Source: Hoylesella pleuritidis JCM 14110
GTDB lineage: Bacteria > Bacteroidota > Bacteroidia > Bacteroidales > Bacteroidaceae
Length of the DNA: 38,358 nt
NCBI RefSeq assembly: GCF_000613725.1
Contig: NZ_BAJN01000018.1
Location: forward strand, 1 to 38,358
Direction of reading: 5' to 3'
The notes beneath the pieces are model-generated. The model was not told where the DNA came from and ran no database searches. It saw nothing but the letters and a program-made list of their open reading frames with translations. Positions 22,126 through 31,874 of this stretch are shown here, one piece after another; positions within the stretch are counted from its first letter, which is position 1, and every line of letters starts with the position of its first letter. A program made the translations under genes and the position numbers.

Positions 22126-24174
22126 ATGAAAGAAAGAAGGAGGATTATTTTACTGATTATCGTGCTGATGATAACCATTTGGAGTGCATCGGCTCAAGAT
22201 TCATTAAGACGCAAACGAGTAGCAGTTGTACTCAGTGGAGGCGGTGCACGAGGAATGGCTCATATCGGAGTGCTCAAAGTTATCGAACGTGCGTGCATCC
22301 CAATAGACATTATCACAGGAACATCAATGGGATCAATTATCGGCGGTCTCTATGCAATCGGCTATGATGCACATCGACTCGATTCAATGGTTAAGATACA
22401 GGACTGGGGCTTTCTGCTGTCAGATAAAGCTGATGTAAGGAACAGAAGCCTGGATGATCGTCGTAAACAGAATACATACTTTCTGTTAAGGACTTTTCAT
22501 TGGGGCAATAAGAAAAGTGCTGTTGAGAGCGGCGGACTTATTACAGGGAAGAATCTGAGTGCTTTGTTCGACCGTCTCACGGTAGGATATCACGACTCGA
22601 TAGATTTCAACCGATTACCGATTCCTTTTGCGTGTGTAGCAACTAATATCATCGATAATACCGAATATGATTTTCATAGTGGCGTACTCGCACAGGCTAT
22701 GCGTAGCAGTATGGCTATACCTGCAGTGTTCTCACCGGTTAGAAAAGGCAATATGATACTTGTAGACGGTGGCTTACGAAATAATTATCCGGCTGACTTA
22801 GCCCGCGAGATGGGGGCGGATATTATCATCGGAGTTACTGTACAGAGCTTGCCGAAGTCTTCTGACGATCTGAAAACAAGCGCAGGAATTGTCAGTCAGA
22901 TTATAGAGGTGAATTGCAAGAATAAATATGAAGAAAATTTAGCCATTACCGATGTTGCAATTCGGGTGAATCCTCAGGGCTATTCGGCAGCAAACTTCGG
23001 CAGCACAGCAATTGATACGTTGATCAATCGCGGAGAAGCGGAAGCAATGAAACATTGGGATGAGCTTATGGCATTAAAGAAAATCATCGGGATCGGTGAT
23101 GATTTTACGCCAGCTCGGCCAGTTTTGCATCCCAAAGTATTACGGAAAGAAGTGCAAACAATAGATAGCCGACTTGTAAAAACAACCGAAAACACACAAG
23201 AGTTGGGACTTGGCGTACGCTTCGACACAGAAGAAATGGTAGCGTTACAAATAAACGGAGCATATCGCCCACGTAATTCAAAAATGGATTTTGAGGCTAC
23301 TCTCCGGCTTGGCAAACGTATTATGGCACGAATAGACGGCTGTTTCAACCCGTTCGGGATGAACAGAACGCGGCTTTCTTACATCTACCGGCATAACGAT
23401 ATTAATCAATATAACAGAGGAAAACGAGAATTCAATGTCGCTTATAACCAACATTCATTGGATTTTAATGCATTAGACTTCAACGTACGTAACTTCAATG
23501 TGGCAATAGGTGCTCGTTGGGACTTTTACGATTTTCGTGAAGTGCTCATCGGTGTACATAGTAACGTCGGAATCGATCGACTGAACAATGAACATTATTT
23601 CACTTATTATGCCGACATTAACTACAATTCAGAAAACAAATGGATGTTTGCTTCACGCGGAGCGAAGTTTTCTGCGGGCTTTGCTTATTGTTCAGACAAA
23701 TTCACTACATATCAGAATCACTCAGGATTTACGATGATTAAGGCAATGTGGCGAATATCGTTACCGCTCAACAGTCACCTGACTTTTCAGCCAATGGCTT
23801 ATGGTCGACTGCTGTTTGGATCAGATATTCCTTATAGTCAACGGAATATGATTGGTGGAATATGGTTCAATCATTATGTCGATCATCAAATGCCATTTGT
23901 CGGTACAGGACAAATCGAACGCACTGATAATATGTTTATAGCCCTGCAATTGCAGTTGCAGCAACGTATAATGGACAATAATTATATCTTGTTAGGAGCT
24001 GTCGGTGCACAACGAGCTGATAAAATACGAGAGATTTTGCGTCACGGCCCGTTGACAGGAACTCAAATCTCTTATTTCTATAACAGTATGTTCGGTCCTC
24101 TTGGGGCTTCATTGGGCTATTCAACCACATCTCATAAACCCTATTTCTATATCAATCTCGGATTCGAATTCTAG
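22126..24174 (+). CDS. Patatin-like phospholipase fused to an outer-membrane barrel
   Basis: A signal peptide (about 1-23) leads into a patatin domain. It has an oxyanion loop GGGARG (38-43), nucleophile Ser67 in GTSMG, and the catalytic Asp in VDGGLRNNYPADLA near 213. From about residue 340, repeating aromatic strands continue to the terminal LGFEF, as in a surface-exposing beta-barrel of the PlpD/BamA-like type. Total length 682 fits the family. It should sit in the outer membrane and hydrolyse lipids; whether the enzyme part faces outward is inferred. It starts 17 bases after queF, so it may be cotranscribed. It ends before the convergent prfC with no clear hairpin. Confidence 0.88.
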   Translation: MKERRRIILLIIVLMITIWSASAQDSLRRKRVAVVLSGGGARGMAHIGVLKVIERACIPIDIITGTSMGSIIGGLYAIGYDAHRLDSMVKIQDWGFLLSDKADVRNRSLDDRRKQNTYFLLRTFHWGNKKSAVESGGLITGKNLSALFDRLTVGYHDSIDFNRLPIPFACVATNIIDNTEYDFHSGVLAQAMRSSMAIPAVFSPVRKGNMILVDGGLRNNYPADLAREMGADIIIGVTVQSLPKSSDDLKTSAGIVSQIIEVNCKNKYEENLAITDVAIRVNPQGYSAANFGSTAIDTLINRGEAEAMKHWDELMALKKIIGIGDDFTPARPVLHPKVLRKEVQTIDSRLVKTTENTQELGLGVRFDTEEMVALQINGAYRPRNSKMDFEATLRLGKRIMARIDGCFNPFGMNRTRLSYIYRHNDINQYNRGKREFNVAYNQHSLDFNALDFNVRNFNVAIGARWDFYDFREVLIGVHSNVGIDRLNNEHYFTYYADINYNSENKWMFASRGAKFSAGFAYCSDKFTTYQNHSGFTMIKAMWRISLPLNSHLTFQPMAYGRLLFGSDIPYSQRNMIGGIWFNHYVDHQMPFVGTGQIERTDNMFIALQLQLQQRIMDNNYILLGAVGAQRADKIREILRHGPLTGTQISYFYNSMFGPLGASLGYSTTSHKPYFYINLGFEF

Positions 24175-24193
24175 TAAACCTTCTTCTTTCTTT

Positions 24194-25759
24194 TTAGAAT
24201 TCACTAGTGAAATGAAACTTGATGTGCTTGAAATCTTGCTGTGCCATTGACAGCACATAGCCCGAATCGGCTAAGAAAACATCACGTCCTTCACGGTCTT
24301 TGGCCATATATTGGTACTTGCGTTTCTTGAAATTCTCTAATTCTGAGGCATCGTCGGACTCGATCCAACAGGCTTTGTACAAATGCACAGGCTCCCAACG
24401 ACATTTTGCATTATATTCGTTCTCTAACCGATATTGTATCACTTCAAACTGCAACTGACCTACCGTGCCGATGATTTTGCGCCCATTGAATTGGTTGACG
24501 AACAGCTGCGCAACGCCTTCATCCATCAGTTGCTCGATACCTTTATTGAGTTGCTTAGTCTTCATCGGGTCATCATTTTCGATATATTTAAACATTTCGG
24601 GCGAGAACGACGGTAATCCGCGGAAATGCAACTGTTCGCCGTCGGTCAAAGTATCGCCAATCTTAAAGATTCCATTATCGGGCAGGCCGACGATATCACC
24701 CGGATAGGCTTCATCAATGGTGCTTTTGCGTTGCGCCATAAACTGCGTGGGCGAACTGAATCGTACGGTTTTGCCTAAGCGCACGTGCAGATAGGGCTGG
24801 TTGCGGACGAATTTACCACTGCAAACTTTACAAAAGGCGATGCACGAACGATGATTCGGATCGATGTTAGCAGTGATTTTGAAGATGAATCCGGTAAATT
24901 TCGGCTCTGTGGGAATCACTTGCCGCTCTTCCGCCTGCATAGTGCCAGGTGATGGAGCAATCTCTACAAAACAATTGAGCAGCTCCTGAACACCGAAGTT
25001 ATTCAATGCACTTCCGAAGAAAACAGGCGCCACTTCGCCGGCGCGATAGGTCTCGATATCGAACGAGGGATAAACGCCCGCCACCAATTCTAAATCTTCG
25101 CGCAGCCGGGCAGCCTCTTGTTCGCCGATGTGCACATCAAGATCCTGACTCTGGATATCTACCTCTACTTTCTCGGTAACACGCTGTTTATCGGGCTTGA
25201 ACAAGTCGAGCTTCTGTTCATAGATATTATAGACGCCCTTGAATTTAGCTCCCTGATCAATGGGCCACGACAACGGCCGTACTTTGATATGCAATTCAGC
25301 TTCGAGTTCATCTAACAAATCAAACGGATTCCGCCCCTCGCGGTCCATTTTGTTGATAAAAATAATGACCGGAGTATTGCGAGTTCGGCAGACCTCCATC
25401 AATTTACGAGTCTGTGTTTCGACACCTTTTGCCCCATCGACAACGATGATAGCCGAGTCGACAGCCGTCAAAGTGCGGTACGTATCTTCTGCAAAGTCTT
25501 GGTGACCCGGCGTATCAAGGATATTCACTTTATAACCCTCGTAATCGAACTCCATCACAGATGTAGACACCGAGATACCGCGCTGTTTCTCAATATCCAT
25601 CCAGTCGGATGTAGCCGTTTTACGAATCTTATTGCTTTTTACCGCTCCCGCCACTTGAATTTGACCTCCAAAAAGCAGAAACTTTTCTGTTAATGTGGTC
25701 TTACCGGCATCCGGATGCGAGATGATGGCAAATGTTCGCCTTCTTTCTATTTCGTTCAT
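24194..25759 (-). CDS. prfC: Peptide chain release factor 3
   Basis: RF3 is a translational GTPase that removes RF1/RF2 from the ribosome after termination. The G domain has [10 protein letters not shown] (13-22), [16 protein letters not shown] and NKMDREG. A beta-barrel domain II follows, then the RF3-specific C-terminal domain ([17 protein letters not shown]). At 521 residues it is full length and unbroken. It is the last gene of a minus-strand run after rfbD, separated by 15 bases; no own promoter is apparent. Confidence 0.96.
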   Translation of the reverse strand: MNEIERRRTFAIISHPDAGKTTLTEKFLLFGGQIQVAGAVKSNKIRKTATSDWMDIEKQRGISVSTSVMEFDYEGYKVNILDTPGHQDFAEDTYRTLTAVDSAIIVVDGAKGVETQTRKLMEVCRTRNTPVIIFINKMDREGRNPFDLLDELEAELHIKVRPLSWPIDQGAKFKGVYNIYEQKLDLFKPDKQRVTEKVEVDIQSQDLDVHIGEQEAARLREDLELVAGVYPSFDIETYRAGEVAPVFFGSALNNFGVQELLNCFVEIAPSPGTMQAEERQVIPTEPKFTGFIFKITANIDPNHRSCIAFCKVCSGKFVRNQPYLHVRLGKTVRFSSPTQFMAQRKSTIDEAYPGDIVGLPDNGIFKIGDTLTDGEQLHFRGLPSFSPEMFKYIENDDPMKTKQLNKGIEQLMDEGVAQLFVNQFNGRKIIGTVGQLQFEVIQYRLENEYNAKCRWEPVHLYKACWIESDDASELENFKKRKYQYMAKDREGRDVFLADSGYVLSMAQQDFKHIKFHFTSEF

Positions 25760-25774
25760 TTGTGGGCAATTGAT

Positions 25775-26629
25775 TTATTTTTGTAATTGCTTGATGCACG
25801 TTTCAAGCGACTCTTCCCAGTAAGGAATCGTGAGATGAAACGTCTCTTTGATCTTAGTTTTATCTAAAACAGAGTAAGCCGGACGCTTAGCCGGCGTCGG
25901 ATATTCGCTCGTATGTAGAGGAAAAACATCACAATCAGTGATACCAGCGATGCGATGAATAGCCTTGGTAAAATCATACCAACTGATAACTCCCTCGTTG
26001 GCAAAGTGGTAAATACCCGGTTTAACGCCCTGATCGATGGCCGACAAAATGACAATGGCTAAGTCGTGAGCATACGTCGGCGTACCAATCTGGTCGAAAA
26101 TCACGCCCAAACGTTCTTTTTCCTGCCCCAATCTAAGCATCGTTTTGACAAAGTTGTTGCCGAAAGTGCTATACAACCAAGCCGTACGAATAGTCATCGT
26201 GCGGTGGCAAAGTTTTTGAACGGCCAGCTCGCCGGCCAACTTCGTGCTGCCATAAACACTGTCGGGGCAGGGTGTGTCAGTCTCGGTATAAGGCGTATGT
26301 TTAGTCCCATCGAACACGTAATCGGTCGAAATCTGAATCAACCAGCCGTTTCTCTTCTCCACGGCCATTGCCAGATAGGCCGGCGCCTCAGCGTTGAGCG
26401 CCGTACAAAGCTGCTTATTGGTCTCGGCTTTATCTACTGCCGTATAAGCAGCACAATTGATAATACCATCGATTTTGCAACTCACAACATAGTGTTCGAC
26501 AGCTTCTTGGTTGGTAATATCAAGCTCATTGACATCTGTATTAAACCACTTGTGCTGCGGATTTTCCTTTTCCAAGAGTTGCATTTCATTTCCTAACTGT
26601 CCATTGCAACCCGTAATCAATATATTCAT
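25775..26629 (-). CDS. rfbD: dTDP-4-dehydrorhamnose reductase
   Basis: RfbD/RmlD reduces dTDP-4-keto-L-rhamnose to dTDP-L-rhamnose for lipopolysaccharide or capsule. This extended SDR has the Rossmann motif ITGCNGQLGNEM (5-16), DITN near 38, INCAAYTAVDKAE, STDYVFDG, and the catalytic VYGSTKLAGE (Tyr and Lys). PTYAHDLA and the C-terminal PAYSVLDKTKI complete the family pattern at 284 residues. Other rml genes are absent from the window, so it stands apart from a sugar cluster. A 41-base gap separates it from the DUF4924 gene upstream. Confidence 0.94.
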   Translation of the reverse strand: MNILITGCNGQLGNEMQLLEKENPQHKWFNTDVNELDITNQEAVEHYVVSCKIDGIINCAAYTAVDKAETNKQLCTALNAEAPAYLAMAVEKRNGWLIQISTDYVFDGTKHTPYTETDTPCPDSVYGSTKLAGELAVQKLCHRTMTIRTAWLYSTFGNNFVKTMLRLGQEKERLGVIFDQIGTPTYAHDLAIVILSAIDQGVKPGIYHFANEGVISWYDFTKAIHRIAGITDCDVFPLHTSEYPTPAKRPAYSVLDKTKIKETFHLTIPYWEESLETCIKQLQK

Positions 26630-26670
26630 AATTGTTGTTTTTACTCCTTATTTATATACTTACGGCCCAT

Positions 26671-27219
26671 TCATTCATCCTCGAAGACAAGTCCCTCAGT
26701 TTTATCCTTACTGTAATAATCGGCCAACATCCCGATAAAAGTCGTGATTTCAGCCACAGCATGACTTGTATCGGGTGATATTTCTTTCTTTTGCAAGCGC
26801 AACATCATCACGCCATAAAGCGCATTAAAACACGTTTCGATCTCGTTGATATCCTTTTCTCCGCGGTTTCTTAACTCGACAATAAACGGCAAAACCTTAT
26901 AATATTCAGCATTATAGAATGGGAATTTACTGCTCTGTAACAGCCCGGCGTGCAGCTCAATGAGATCTTGCAGCAGAATTTTGTTGATTTGCAAGTGCCC
27001 ATTTTCACGACAACCTTCTCGGTTCATCATCCTAACCAGATTGCCATACCAATCTGCCATCTCTTCCTTTTGTTCCTCGGTATAGTCGAAACGATCGATA
27101 TACTCGCGGCGAATGCGAGCCAACGAGCAGCCATAAGCACGTATCAAGTCTTCTACCTGCCACATATAGAGCAGATATTCGGCAATACTTTTTTGTCTCA
27201 ATTGTTGTGCAATATACAT
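26671..27219 (-). CDS. DUF4924 family protein
   Basis: This 182-residue, almost wholly helical soluble protein begins MYIAQQLRQKSIAEYLLYMWQVED, as DUF4924 members do. Later conserved-looking segments are EMADWYGNLVRMM and the acidic TEGLVFEDE tail. No catalytic motif is evident and the family has no assigned role. It sits between a LysE-type exporter and rfbD in the same direction, a neighbourhood that does not point to a function. Confidence 0.75.
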   Translation of the reverse strand: MYIAQQLRQKSIAEYLLYMWQVEDLIRAYGCSLARIRREYIDRFDYTEEQKEEMADWYGNLVRMMNREGCRENGHLQINKILLQDLIELHAGLLQSSKFPFYNAEYYKVLPFIVELRNRGEKDINEIETCFNALYGVMMLRLQKKEISPDTSHAVAEITTFIGMLADYYSKDKTEGLVFEDE

Positions 27220-27278
27220 CTTGTAAAATGTTTTCGTTATCCGATCGGTGACTTATGAATACGCCCGAAGCGATAAAT

Positions 27279-27947
27279 TCAGTAATGAAAGGTGTAGATA
27301 TTGAAGACCGTACCCACGAGAACCACCAGTGAAAAGATAATGACCAACGCTCCAATAATCTTGTTGATCAACAGGATTCCATCATTATCAAACTTTCCTC
27401 TCACCTTATCCACGAGCCAAGTCAATCCGAACCACCACAGCAAAGCACCGAAAAGAATGCCTGTAAAACCGATAGCCATTTCGAACTTGTGATCGGGTAT
27501 AACGAAAGTGAACTGTGCAAACAGCGCCATAAACATAAAAATGATAAGCGGATTAGAGAAAGTTACTAAAAAAGCAGTCACTCCATTATGAATCAGTGTG
27601 CCCTTTTTATTGCCGCTGATGTGCATATTTTTCGTGGGATTCGATCTGAAACAATACACACCAAACAGCAAAAGAATAATGCTGGCAGTGATTTGCAGGA
27701 TATAACTGTTATGCGGATTCTTAATGAGATCCATCACAAAGCTCATTCCTAAACCCGTAATCAGCGCATAAATAATATCGCTCACCGATGCACCAATACC
27801 CGTAATAAATCCATACCAACGACCTTTATTGAGTGTACGCTGCACACATAGGATACCCACTGGCCCCATTGGCGCAGACGCAATGATACCAATCAAAATA
27901 CCCTTGAATATCAAACTCAAGATATCTATATGGAAAGGAAATGCCAT
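27279..27947 (-). CDS. LysE family amino-acid exporter
   Basis: This 222-residue inner-membrane protein has about six hydrophobic segments. The LysE/RhtB signature GIIASAPMGPVGILCVQRTLNKG is near residues 22-44, with the helix pair GFITGIGASVSDIIYALITG after it and FSNPLIIFMFMALF later. The frame extends to 27986, but ATG 27947 (MAFPFHIDIL) gives a typical N-terminus. A near -7 box, CAATTTTG, lies at about 27956-27963 on the minus strand. The substrate cannot be read from sequence. Confidence 0.85.
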   Translation of the reverse strand: MAFPFHIDILSLIFKGILIGIIASAPMGPVGILCVQRTLNKGRWYGFITGIGASVSDIIYALITGLGMSFVMDLIKNPHNSYILQITASIILLLFGVYCFRSNPTKNMHISGNKKGTLIHNGVTAFLVTFSNPLIIFMFMALFAQFTFVIPDHKFEMAIGFTGILFGALLWWFGLTWLVDKVRGKFDNDGILLINKIIGALVIIFSLVVLVGTVFNIYTFHY

Positions 27948-28002
27948 AACGACTGCAAAATTGCGAATTTTAAACGGATTAGGCAAATTTTCTAACGAAA
28001 AG

Positions 28003-28033
28003 TTTGCCTGCTAAGACTTTTTTCTTATCTTTG
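28003..28033 (+). promoter_or_regulatory. glk promoter, exact consensus
   Basis: TTTG (28003-28006), 19 bases, then TATCTTTG (28026-28033): an exact TTTG-N19-TAnnTTTG match. The start near 28040 puts the whole 22-bp repeat array C inside the mRNA leader. Confidence 0.85.
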
Positions 28034-28055
28034 CGTTGTAATTGATTCGCTCTGT

Positions 28056-28187
28056 AACTAACGGTTATTTGCAATACAACTAACAGTTAAATGCACTGCA
28101 AAAGACCGTTAAACGCAGTGCGAAAAGGCGTTACTTGCAACATAAAAGACCATTAAATGCAGCACGGAAAACCGTTAAACAATAATT
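28056..28187 (+). repeat. 22-bp repeat array C (six units) in the glk leader
   Basis: Units begin at 28056, 28078, 28100, 28122, 28144 and 28166 with no gaps. The best unit reads AAAAGACCGTTAAACGCAGTGC less its ends. The core is NNC-N-GTTAAANGCANTGC, containing GTTAA and the small palindrome GCANTGC. The last unit decays after GTTAAAC. The array ends 19 bases before the glk ATG and would be transcribed, given the promoter at 28003-28033. Confidence 0.9.
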
Positions 28188-28206
28188 AAAGAAAAAATAG
28201 AAAAGA

Positions 28207-29184
28207 ATGAATGCACAACAAGAGATTAAACCGTATGTAATCGGTTTGGATTTAGGTGGTACCAATTCTGTGTTCGGAATCGTTGACAGCCGTGGCGAAA
28301 TCAAGGCTACCACCTCTATCAAAACGCAGGGTTACGATAACGTAGAAAACTATGTGAACGCATCAGTAGAAGCGCTTCAGCTAATCATCGACCAGGTGGG
28401 AGGCATCGATACCATCAAAGCAATGGGTATCGGAGCACCTAACGGTAATTATTATAACGGAACCATCGAGTTCGCTCCTAATCTTTCGTGGGGCCACGAC
28501 GGTGTAGTACCCCTGGCAGATATGTTTGCCGAGAAATTGGGCATACCCGTTGCACTGACTAATGATGCTAATGCGGCAGCCGTGGGAGAGATGACTTACG
28601 GTGTGGCTCGCGGTATGAAGAATTTCATTATGATTACACTCGGTACGGGTGTAGGTTCGGGAATCGTTGTCAATGGACAACTTGTTTACGGCAGCGACGG
28701 CTTTGCGGGCGAGCTGGGACATACTATTATCCGACGCGAAAACGGTCGACCCTGTGGTTGCGGGCGCAAAGGATGTCTGGAAACCTATTGTTCAGCAACG
28801 GGAGTAGCCCGTACTGCACGCGAATTTCTTTCCACTTCTGATGAACCTTCACTACTGCGTGATATGAAACCGTCTGATATTACATCGCTCGACGTATCAC
28901 TTGCAGCCAACCAAGGGGATAAATTAGCACTCAGAGTTTATGAATTTACCGGTGAAATGTTAGGCGAAGCGTGCGCTGATTTCGCAGCATTCTCTTCGCC
29001 CGAGGCTTTTGTTTTCTTTGGCGGATTGACGAAAGCAGGTGATCTTTTGATGAAACCGATTCAGAAAAGTTATGATAAACGCGTCTTGAAAATCTTCCAA
29101 AACAAGGCTAAATTCCTTGTCAGCAGCCTTGACGGAAGTTCTGCTGCCGTACTTGGAGCTTCTGCAATCGGATGGGATTTGTAA
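28207..29184 (+). CDS. glk: ROK-family glucokinase
   Basis: This 325-residue sugar kinase phosphorylates glucose at the entry to glycolysis. It has the ROK ATP-binding motif GLDLGGTN (13-20), LTNDANAAAVGE with the catalytic Asp, ITLGTGVGSG, and ELGHTIIRRENGRPCGCGRKGCLE, in which His and three Cys bind zinc. No helix-turn-helix is present, so it is an enzyme and not a ROK repressor. It has its own consensus promoter and terminator, with a repeat-filled 167-base leader. Another hexose substrate is possible. Confidence 0.92.
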   Translation: MNAQQEIKPYVIGLDLGGTNSVFGIVDSRGEIKATTSIKTQGYDNVENYVNASVEALQLIIDQVGGIDTIKAMGIGAPNGNYYNGTIEFAPNLSWGHDGVVPLADMFAEKLGIPVALTNDANAAAVGEMTYGVARGMKNFIMITLGTGVGSGIVVNGQLVYGSDGFAGELGHTIIRRENGRPCGCGRKGCLETYCSATGVARTAREFLSTSDEPSLLRDMKPSDITSLDVSLAANQGDKLALRVYEFTGEMLGEACADFAAFSSPEAFVFFGGLTKAGDLLMKPIQKSYDKRVLKIFQNKAKFLVSSLDGSSAAVLGASAIGWDL

Positions 29185-29207
29185 GTGTTTGAAAATTAAT
29201 CATAAAC

Positions 29208-29245
29208 AGATGGTTACCTGAATCTCTACTTTCAGGCAACCATCT
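29208..29245 (+). terminator. Intrinsic terminator of glk
   Basis: AGATGGTT-A-CCTGAA pairs with TTCAGG-C-AACCATCT with one A-C mismatch, and ACTGTTTTAATA follows. It lies 24 bases after the glk stop. Confidence 0.85.
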
Positions 29246-29394
29246 ACTGTTTTAATAGGAATTAAGTGGAAATTGGGCACTATATATTCTCATTACCTAA
29301 CGAAAAGAGAAAAGGACTCTATTTACAGACAACAGATTTTTAAGTAAATAGTAGTAAACTCTTTTCTGCTCCTAAAATTCTCACAACTCTTTCC

Positions 29395-29631
29395 TTAACA
29401 ATCAGGAAACAAAAGATGGATGACCGCTGACGTGGCCACGAGAAGATCTGTGTCCACGTTCACCAGGCCCTTTAAAGCTGTCTTTGTATCACCTGTCATA
29501 AACTCCTTACCATCAATCAGGATTCTCTTTACTTCTTTTCCATTAATGGTTATCTTTCCTTCCCTTTTTCCGAAATTATCGTCGACACCAGTATCAAGAG
29601 TATAATCAGAAGATATTTTTTCATTCCTCAA
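29395..29631 (-). pseudogene. Fragment of a TonB-receptor-like outer-membrane protein
   Basis: The 78-residue frame includes GKITINGKEVKRILIDGKEF followed by TGDTKTALKGL. This closely matches the plug-domain segment of Bacteroidota outer-membrane receptors of the type that read NGKxVKKIxVDGKEFF and then ALKNLP. A real receptor would have several hundred further residues, and neither flank (29246-29394, 29632-29678) continues it. It is therefore a remnant. It sits between glk and aroB. ATG use is unlikely to be meaningful. Confidence 0.6.
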
Positions 29632-29710
29632 TTGTCTGTTTAAATATAATTTCTTAGATATACCTCATTTCTCACAGTTTGATTTCACACCATAAAATAA
29701 ATAATAAAAT

Positions 29711-29741
29711 TTTGCTTTTTCCGCAGATTGACGTAAATTTG
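29711..29741 (+). promoter_or_regulatory. aroB promoter, exact consensus
   Basis: TTTG (29711-29714), 19 bases, TAAATTTG (29734-29741). Transcription near 29748 excludes the upstream ATG at 29679 as the aroB start. Confidence 0.82.
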
Positions 29742-29762
29742 CAATCAAAGTCTTACGTTAGA

Positions 29763-30818
29763 ATGTGTATGGAACAACGAATTATCTTATCACAAAATCT
29801 CAATGGCGATCTTACTACAGCTATTTCCGAGTGTGAGCACGACCGACTTTTTGTCCTTACAGATACAACCACGGCACAGAGTTGTTGGCCTCGTATTTCC
29901 AATTACCGTTGCTTGAAAGATGCCCGACTAATTACCATTGGCGCAACAGATACACACAAGAATCTCAAAACCCTTTCTACTGTGTGGAAATCGCTCGAAG
30001 AGGGTGGTGCTACACGCCATTCGTGCCTTATCAATTTAGGAGGTGGAATGGTAACCGACCTTGGAGGATTTGCTGCTTCCACGTTCAAACGGGGCATTGA
30101 TTTCATCAACATCCCTACAACACTACTTGCAATGGTCGACGCATCGATAGGAGGGAAAACGGGAATCAACTTCAACGGATTGAAAAATGAGATCGGTATA
30201 TTTCGTAATTCTCGATTTGTCATCCTCGATACGATGTTTCTGCAAACACTCGATGAGCCTGATATCCGATCAGGCTATGCTGAAATGTTGAAACACGGAC
30301 TCATCAGTGACAAACAGATGTGGGCCGAACTCATCGATTTCGACTTGCAACAGCCTGATCTGCTACAACTCAGCCAAATGGTAGCCGACTCTATTCGAGT
30401 AAAAGAGCATATCGTAACGGAGGATCCTACTGAGCAAGATATCCGCAAAGCACTCAATTTTGGGCATACCATCGGTCACGCTTTTGAGGCTTTTGCACTG
30501 CAACAAAATCACCCGATTTTACACGGTTACGCCGTAGCTTATGGTTTATTATGCGAACTTTATCTCTGTGCTGTCAAAGCAAAGTTCCCTATCGATCGAA
30601 TGCGACAGACCGTTTCGTTTATTAAAGAAAACTATGGTCGACTTGATTTCACCTGCAACGACTATGAGGCACTCATCAATCTGATGCACCACGACAAAAA
30701 AAACACGGCCGGTTCCATCAATTTTACACTTCTACACGATATCGGTGATATTCTAATCAATCAAACAGTAAGCGAAAAAGAGATTTGTGAAACACTCGAC
30801 TTTTATAGGGAAAACTAA
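29763..30818 (+). CDS. aroB: 3-dehydroquinate synthase
   Basis: AroB converts DAHP to 3-dehydroquinate in the shikimate pathway, using NAD+ and a divalent metal. NLGGGMVTDLGGFAASTFKRG binds NAD, and TTLLAMVDASIGGKTGIN and NEIGIF follow. Metal ligands lie in GYAEMLKHGLI (Glu) and in LNFGHTIGHAFEA and HGYAVAYGL (His). The frame extends upstream to 29679, but the promoter places transcription near 29748, so ATG 29763 or 29769 is correct, giving about 351 residues. It is the only shikimate gene here and feeds chorismate to the convergent menaquinone operon, a functional but not an operon link. Confidence 0.94.
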   Translation: MCMEQRIILSQNLNGDLTTAISECEHDRLFVLTDTTTAQSCWPRISNYRCLKDARLITIGATDTHKNLKTLSTVWKSLEEGGATRHSCLINLGGGMVTDLGGFAASTFKRGIDFINIPTTLLAMVDASIGGKTGINFNGLKNEIGIFRNSRFVILDTMFLQTLDEPDIRSGYAEMLKHGLISDKQMWAELIDFDLQQPDLLQLSQMVADSIRVKEHIVTEDPTEQDIRKALNFGHTIGHAFEAFALQQNHPILHGYAVAYGLLCELYLCAVKAKFPIDRMRQTVSFIKENYGRLDFTCNDYEALINLMHHDKKNTAGSINFTLLHDIGDILINQTVSEKEICETLDFYREN

Positions 30819-30896
30819 GAATAAAAAGATAAATAATGAATTATGAAAGTCTATTTGTTCTTGTACCAATTATTGAGACAAATAATCGTTCATCAT

Positions 30897-31874
30897 TCAT
30901 CCTCTACTTATCTTCCCCAAAATCATCGCCTCCGCACGATCAATTTTACCCGTTTCAGTCATCGGAATCGCACGGATAGACAAATAACGCTTGGGCTGCC
31001 AATACTTCGGCAAAACACGGCGGCAAATTTCTTGAACAATACCAATATCATTCGATGTTGTTAACAGGACCACGATTTCGCCAAATTTACTGTCACTGCA
31101 TTTCGTGATCACATAAGATGAGGTGAGATACGGGCGCAGGACACGCTCTACTTCTTCTATTTGGATTTTGATACCGCCGCTATCGATGACGTTATCAAGG
31201 CGACCAAGAATACGAAAATCGGTTCGGTCTGGGCAGATTTCGGCTATATCGCTCGTCACTACCGGATACTCGCACACTAAGGGTGCATCGATAACCAGAC
31301 AACCAGCAGCATTGAGTCCGACTGTAACAGTATCGAAAGGCGTATAATAATCGCTGGCCGTAGGGCCACTCAAACGTCGGAGCGCGATGTGCGATAAAGT
31401 TTCAGTCATTCCATAAGTACTCCATACAGCATTGGGAAACGACCGGAGCTGAACCGCCAACAAGTCGTCAATGGCCCCACCACCAATAATCAAATGTTTA
31501 ATTTGCCGCAATCGTTCTCGCTCCTCAGGTACTTGCAAAGAATTAAACACTTGCATTGGTACCATTGCCGCAAACGTAACAGGGCGTGTAAGACTACGCA
31601 ACGGATGACCGCTGGGGGCGACCGAAATCAAATCTAACTGCCGCTCGATGGCGCGTACCACCATCATCTTACCCGCAATGTAATCGAGCGACATACAGAG
31701 TAGGGCCGAATCACCAGGGTGTAGCCTCAGAAAGTCGCACGTGATGCGGGCCGAATTACACATACGTTGTTTTTCTACCCACATTGGTTTGGGGGCGCCT
31801 GTCGATCCACTGGTATGCACCAACATACGTGGCGACGAACTGTGCCAGTCGGTCAAGAATTCTTTCAGTGTCAT
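30897..31874 (-). CDS. menE: o-Succinylbenzoate-CoA ligase
   Basis: MenE adenylates o-succinylbenzoate and forms its CoA thioester. LVHTSGSTGAPKP (about residues 18-30) is the P-loop, WSTYGMTETLSHIAL is A5, and DFRILGRLDNVIDSGGIKI the hinge region. The C-terminal lysine is in MTETGKIDR. At 325 residues it is short, lacking most of the N-terminal subdomain of longer acyl-CoA ligases, as is usual for this family in Bacteroidales. The TTG at 31889 is disregarded: ATG 31874 overlaps the menC stop (ATGA). It ends the men operon, facing aroB across 78 bases. Confidence 0.9.
   Translation of the reverse strand: MTLKEFLTDWHSSSPRMLVHTSGSTGAPKPMWVEKQRMCNSARITCDFLRLHPGDSALLCMSLDYIAGKMMVVRAIERQLDLISVAPSGHPLRSLTRPVTFAAMVPMQVFNSLQVPEERERLRQIKHLIIGGGAIDDLLAVQLRSFPNAVWSTYGMTETLSHIALRRLSGPTASDYYTPFDTVTVGLNAAGCLVIDAPLVCEYPVVTSDIAEICPDRTDFRILGRLDNVIDSGGIKIQIEEVERVLRPYLTSSYVITKCSDSKFGEIVVLLTTSNDIGIVQEICRRVLPKYWQPKRYLSIRAIPMTETGKIDRAEAMILGKISRG

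Noticed and set aside
28056..28187. CRISPR array
   Set aside because: Units are contiguous with no unique spacers and diverge from one another; no cas genes are seen.
29679..29762. Extended N-terminus of AroB
   Set aside because: An exact consensus promoter at 29711-29741 lies inside this stretch, so transcription starts after the upstream ATG.
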